From NCBI GenBank assembly GCA_016217775.1, contig JACRGG010000036.1, forward strand, positions 1 to 24,237: a stretch of DNA of 24,237 bases. Direction: 5' to 3'. The position numbers were made by a program, and so were the translations under genes. A model generated the notes under the pieces. It was not told the DNA's origin. It saw only the letters and a program-made list of their open reading frames with translations, and made no database searches. Positions 21,383-24,237 of this stretch are shown one piece after another. Each line of letters starts with the position of its first letter. The stretch's first letter is position 1. Source of the stretch: Microcaldota archaeon. GTDB taxonomy: Archaea > Micrarchaeota > Micrarchaeia > Norongarragalinales > UBA97.

Positions 21383-22330
21383 ATGGTTTCAACTGGCGAA
21401 GCGGAGTTAACTAAGCAATTCGCGCGCGACTTGTTCAAGGCAATAGGCGAAGGGCTGGAGAGGAAAAAACTCGATTCGTTCAAGCGCGCGGCGTGCGCGA
21501 GGCTTCATTTGCCCAACGCGCCGAAAAACCACGTGCTGCTGCACTTCGCGCCTAAAAACAAGAGGGAGCTCTACAAAAGCGTGTTGATGAAAACCCCGAT
21601 GCGTAGTTCCTCCGGGGTGAGCGTGGTTGCGGTGATGCCAAAGTACTTCCACTGCTATGGATTATGCACTTACTGCCCGACTAGCTCCATCGCGCCGAAA
21701 AGCTACACTGGATACGAGCCCGCCGCCCTGCGCGCGCGCCACAATGATTTCAACGCGTTTGCCCAAGTCCGCTCGAGGCTAAAACAGTTTATTGAAAACG
21801 GCCACACGCCCTCCAAGTGCGAGCTAATCGTGATGGGCGGAACTTTCAACGCATTCGCGCCTAAATACCAAAACGAGTTTGTCAAGGACTGCTTTGACGC
21901 GTTCAACGCGAAAAAAAGCGCGACCCTGGCGCAGGCGCAAAAACTCAACGAGAAATCAAAGCACCGCGTAATCGGCCTGACGTTTGAAACGCGCCCCGAT
22001 TGGGCGGGCAGAAAGCAAGTAAGCGCCTTATTGGACTTTGGCGCGACGCGAATAGAGCTGGGCGTCCAGACTCTCGACGATGCGGTGCAAAAAAAGACCA
22101 AGCGCGGCCACGGGTTGAAGGAAACAATCGACGCGACGAAAAACGTGAAGGACGCGTTCTTGAAAGTCGGCTACCACGTGATGCCCGGGCTTTACTCAAC
22201 GCCGGGAAAAGACGCTTTAATGGCGAAAAAGCTTTTTTCAAACCCCAATTTGCGCCCGGATATGCTGAAAATCTACCCCGCGCTGGTGATTGCGGGAACG
22301 GCGTTGTTTGATGAATGGCGGCTAGGGTAA
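21383..22330 (+). CDS. elp3: Elp3 tRNA-modifying enzyme, radical SAM part (cut short by TAA)
   Basis: 315 residues covering the N-terminal part and most of the radical SAM domain of Elp3. The iron-sulfur motif is C91-x3-C95-x2-C98 (FHCYGLCTYCP). Also seen are SSGVSVVAVM, KSYTGYEPAALRARHN, MGGTFNAF, GLTFETRPDW, GATRIELGVQT, KRGHGL and MPGL. Elp3 uses S-adenosylmethionine and acetyl-CoA to make the cm5U-type modification of tRNA wobble uridine. The reading frame stops at TAA (22328-22330) inside the conserved RPDMLKIYP...W-x-L-G-x-[FY]-x-P-Y region, and the rest of the protein continues in the same frame (next entry). An intact archaeal Elp3 would be about 525 residues. It is either a nonsense mutation, a sequencing error or a split protein. 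Confidence 0.85.
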   Translation: MVSTGEAELTKQFARDLFKAIGEGLERKKLDSFKRAACARLHLPNAPKNHVLLHFAPKNKRELYKSVLMKTPMRSSSGVSVVAVMPKYFHCYGLCTYCPTSSIAPKSYTGYEPAALRARHNDFNAFAQVRSRLKQFIENGHTPSKCELIVMGGTFNAFAPKYQNEFVKDCFDAFNAKKSATLAQAQKLNEKSKHRVIGLTFETRPDWAGRKQVSALLDFGATRIELGVQTLDDAVQKKTKRGHGLKETIDATKNVKDAFLKVGYHVMPGLYSTPGKDALMAKKLFSNPNLRPDMLKIYPALVIAGTALFDEWRLG

Positions 22331-22375
22331 TTTACTCCTTATTCGACTCAAGAAGCGGCGCTGGCAATAGCGGGA

Positions 22376-22960
22376 ATGAAGAAATTCGTTCCGCCGTACT
22401 GCCGCATAATGCGCGTCGACCGCGACATTCCAACCCACCAGATTTCAGGCGGGGTGAAAAACCTTAATTTGCGCGAGCTCGTGCAAAAAGAATGCGCGAA
22501 TACGGGAATCGTCTGCCAGTGCATCCGCTGCCGCGAAATCGGGCTGAACGAAGTCAAAAACGGGCGAAAGCTAGACTGGGCTTCGCTGCGCCTGGAGACG
22601 ATAAAGTACGGCGCGAGCGGGGGAAAAGAGTTTTTCATCCAGCTAGTCGACGATGCCAACTTGCTCGCGGGATTTTGCAGGCTGCGCTTTCCCCGCGAAA
22701 CGTACAGGCCGGAGTTGGATTCCACGACCGCGGGCGTGCGCGAGCTGCGCGTTTTCGGCACTCAAGTGCCGGTGGATGAGAAAATCGAGAAAGCAGCGCA
22801 GCACAAGGGGCTTGGGAAAAAATTATTGGCGAAAGCAGAGGAAATCGCGGGCGAAAACGGGTTTGAAAAACTCGCCGTCACATCGGGGGTGGGCGCGCGC
22901 GAGTACTACAAAAAACTAGGGTTTAAGCAAACGGGCGCTTACGTCGTAAAACGCCTGTAA
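22376..22960 (+). CDS. elp3: Elp3 C-terminal part: end of radical SAM region plus GNAT domain
   Basis: 194 residues from the first ATG after the in-frame TAA. The same frame is already homologous from 22331 (FTPYSTQEAALAIAG). It holds FVPPYCRIMRVDRDIPTHQI, the zinc-type linker cysteines VCQCIRCREIG and a GNAT domain with ELRVFGTQVP, QHKGLGKKLLAKAEEIA (acetyl-CoA loop) and GVGAREYYKKLGF. Conservation is strong throughout, and no second lesion is visible. If made as a separate polypeptide it would lack about 15 residues at the joint, and the cut would fall inside the radical SAM domain rather than between domains. It is therefore more likely part of a recently disrupted gene, or of an intact gene with one base error, than a natural split. 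Confidence 0.8.
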   Translation: MKKFVPPYCRIMRVDRDIPTHQISGGVKNLNLRELVQKECANTGIVCQCIRCREIGLNEVKNGRKLDWASLRLETIKYGASGGKEFFIQLVDDANLLAGFCRLRFPRETYRPELDSTTAGVRELRVFGTQVPVDEKIEKAAQHKGLGKKLLAKAEEIAGENGFEKLAVTSGVGAREYYKKLGFKQTGAYVVKRL

Positions 22961-23081
22961 AACCGGTTTAAAAACTCGTTGTTTTCCCCCTTGTTTTTCC
23001 AGTTGTTTTCAAGCCGTTTGCTAGTGTTTAAAAGCTTTCAAAAACAAAGTTTTTCAACAAGGTTTTTAGAGGTAGAATTTT

Positions 23082-23522
23082 ATGGCCGAGGAAGAAAAAA
23101 ACGCCCCGATTAACGCGGAAAACCCAGCTGCGGCTGCGGGCGCCGAGGAAGGCGAGGACGAGGACGACGAGAGCGAGTACCTGCCGTTTCCAAACGCGCG
23201 CGTAGTGAAGATAATCAAGCAGAGCCTGACCAACGAGCACCAATTAAAGCGCGACGTGAAAATAGGCGCGAACGTGCTGCTTGGGGACATATTATCCGAC
23301 ATTGCCAAGTCAATGAACGACGAGGAGTACTTCACGCTCTCAATCGAGCATTTTAACAAGGCGGCCAAGAAATACCGCGACATTGCGTTAAACCAAAAGA
23401 GAATCGTGAAAATAAAGAAGATTCTTGAGAAGCAGCGCGCGGAAATCGACGAGCAAATCGCCCAGCTGGAACTCGACCTAGTCGAGCAGGAAGGCTCGGG
23501 AAGGCTGCCTCCGACAAGATAA
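23082..23522 (+). CDS. Histone-fold protein with acidic N-tail and C-terminal coiled coil
   Basis: 146 residues. An acidic Ala/Glu-rich N-tail (about 1-33) leads into LPFPNARVVKIIKQSL (helix 1). A long helix 2 follows (about 55-79, LKRDVKIGANVLLGDILSDI), then a loop and helix 3 (about 85-99, TLSIEHFNKAAKKY). This matches the archaeal histone/CBF-type layout (LPxAxVxRIIK; D-x3-A-x4-L; T-I-x-A-E-D-I-like). Residues 100-136 form a charged coiled-coil-like helix (KIKKILEKQRAEIDEQIAQL) not found in plain archaeal histones. It could be a DNA-binding chromatin protein or a histone-fold transcription factor. The ATG at 23082 has GAGGTAG about 9 nt upstream. A T-rich stretch follows the stop. Confidence 0.75.
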   Translation: MAEEEKNAPINAENPAAAAGAEEGEDEDDESEYLPFPNARVVKIIKQSLTNEHQLKRDVKIGANVLLGDILSDIAKSMNDEEYFTLSIEHFNKAAKKYRDIALNQKRIVKIKKILEKQRAEIDEQIAQLELDLVEQEGSGRLPPTR

Positions 23523-23546
23523 TTCGAGTCCCCGGCATTAAATCTT

Positions 23547-23594
23547 TATTTTTAATTTATTTTTTTGTTTTTATTTTTTTAATTTGTTTTTTTT
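23547..23594 (+). terminator. Long T-rich stretch after the histone-fold gene
   Basis: Several runs of five to eight T broken by A, G or AAT (for example TTTTTTTG and TTTTTTTAATTTG) occupy most of the gap. They are a strong candidate for archaeal termination. The AATTTAT-like pieces inside could also serve as the TATA element of the next gene. Confidence 0.5.
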
Positions 23595-23607
23595 GAAAAC
23601 CCGTTTG

Positions 23608-24237
23608 GTGAAAATCCTTTTGGAAGAACCGTCCCCGCAACAACCCGTTCAACAACCTGCGGCGCAACATCCAATTCAACAACCAGCGCAGGCTCAAGGC
23701 GGGCAATCGGCTGTTTTTGGCTTGAAGGCCAAGGCCCGGCAGGCCCTCGTCGACTTGCGCGCGACAAGCTCTGAAAACCGCGCGCGCATTGACTCGCTGA
23801 AAAAACTTTTTTCAACCGCGAACACAGAGAAGCTCGCGCGGGAAGAGGCGAACAAGGGGGCGGCTGCGCTGCGCGGGCAGAAAACCGAGTTAACCGCGCA
23901 AGCAATTTCATTGAAGAAGGAGCTCAAGTCGCTTAACGATTCGGTGAAAAAAGCGACTGGGGGTAAGTTGGTTGGCTCCGCGGACGAGTTAATGCAGAAA
24001 CTAGAGCACCTGGAGTGGCAGCAGCAGACTTGCGCGAGCCTGGGGAAGGAAAGGGAGCTTTCAAAGCAAATCAAGGCGTTGGAAAAGGACTTGCCTGCCG
24101 CGAAGAAATTCAAGGAATTGCGCGCGCAGATAAGAAAAAAGCGCGAGGAGTTGGAGCCGGTGGAGAAGCGACTCGACGAGGTTTTCGGGAAACTGCGCGC
24201 CTTCACTGCCGACGGGAAGAAGCACCACGAGAACCTC
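23608..24237 (+). CDS. Archaeal coiled-coil protein, COG1340 type (partial, runs off the right edge)
   Basis: An open frame from GTG 23608 to the window edge (210 codons, no stop). A Gln/Pro-rich N-tail (EEPSPQQPVQQPAAQ) is followed by a long charged coiled coil. The signature LEHLEWQQQTCASLGKEREL followed by SKQIKALEKDL matches the conserved core of the uncharacterised archaeal coiled-coil family COG1340. The role of this family is not known. Start: GTG 23608 and TTG 23620 are both possible; no ATG lies upstream. It follows the histone-fold gene across a T-rich gap. The C-terminal end lies outside the window. Confidence 0.75.
   Translation, partial: MKILLEEPSPQQPVQQPAAQHPIQQPAQAQGGQSAVFGLKAKARQALVDLRATSSENRARIDSLKKLFSTANTEKLAREEANKGAAALRGQKTELTAQAISLKKELKSLNDSVKKATGGKLVGSADELMQKLEHLEWQQQTCASLGKERELSKQIKALEKDLPAAKKFKELRAQIRKKREELEPVEKRLDEVFGKLRAFTADGKKHHENL

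Noticed and set aside
23028..23383. Minus-strand frames opposite the histone-fold gene
   Set aside because: They are Ser/Ala-rich shadows of a gene with a clear fold pattern and ribosome binding site.

Overview
This is archaeal chromosomal DNA, most likely from a DPANN-type lineage (placement inferred from gene content only). The archaeal signs are Pelota, archaeal-type GatB, class I CCA-adding enzyme, Pth2, NurA and Rad50, an archaeal-type Elp3, a COG1784 membrane protein, a COG1340 coiled-coil protein, a histone-fold protein and several class III (type IV pilin-like) signal peptides. Genes are densely packed. Intergenic DNA is AT-rich and carries TATA-like boxes. Several boxes lie 25-29 nt upstream of a start codon, which suggests leaderless mRNAs; other genes carry a GAGG-type ribosome binding site instead.

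Layout. 1-832: a minus-strand AAA ATPase that runs off the left edge. 1024-5579: a plus-strand envelope region with a membrane-anchored OB-fold protein, a TctA-like (COG1784) permease, four consecutive pilin-like secreted proteins (the last with a discoidin-like C-terminus) and another anchored protein. 5644-9559: a small two-helix membrane protein (minus), then pelA, a 350-bp gap that may hold a structured RNA, an ACT-like protein and gatB. 9637-10228: a vapBC toxin-antitoxin pair. 10215-12446 (minus): nurA, a broken methyltransferase gene and an unrecognised gene. 12518-18587: pth2, ilvE (minus), rad50 with an unknown gene directly behind it, and cca (minus). 18644-18837: four tandem 50-bp palindromic repeats in front of a type IV pilus/secretion ATPase and a secreted Ig-like protein. 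21383-22960: elp3, cut by one in-frame TAA. 23082-24237: a histone-fold/coiled-coil protein and the start of a COG1340 coiled-coil protein.

Functionally the window mixes translation and tRNA maintenance (pelA, gatB, pth2, cca, elp3), double-strand-break repair (nurA, rad50, without herA or mre11 beside them), envelope and pilus functions (the pilin-like cluster and the secretion ATPase) and chromatin. The points most worth a second look are the palindromic repeat array at 18.7 kb, the possible structured RNA at 7.0-7.15 kb, the histone-fold protein with a coiled-coil tail, the four-gene pilin-like cluster and the two disrupted genes.
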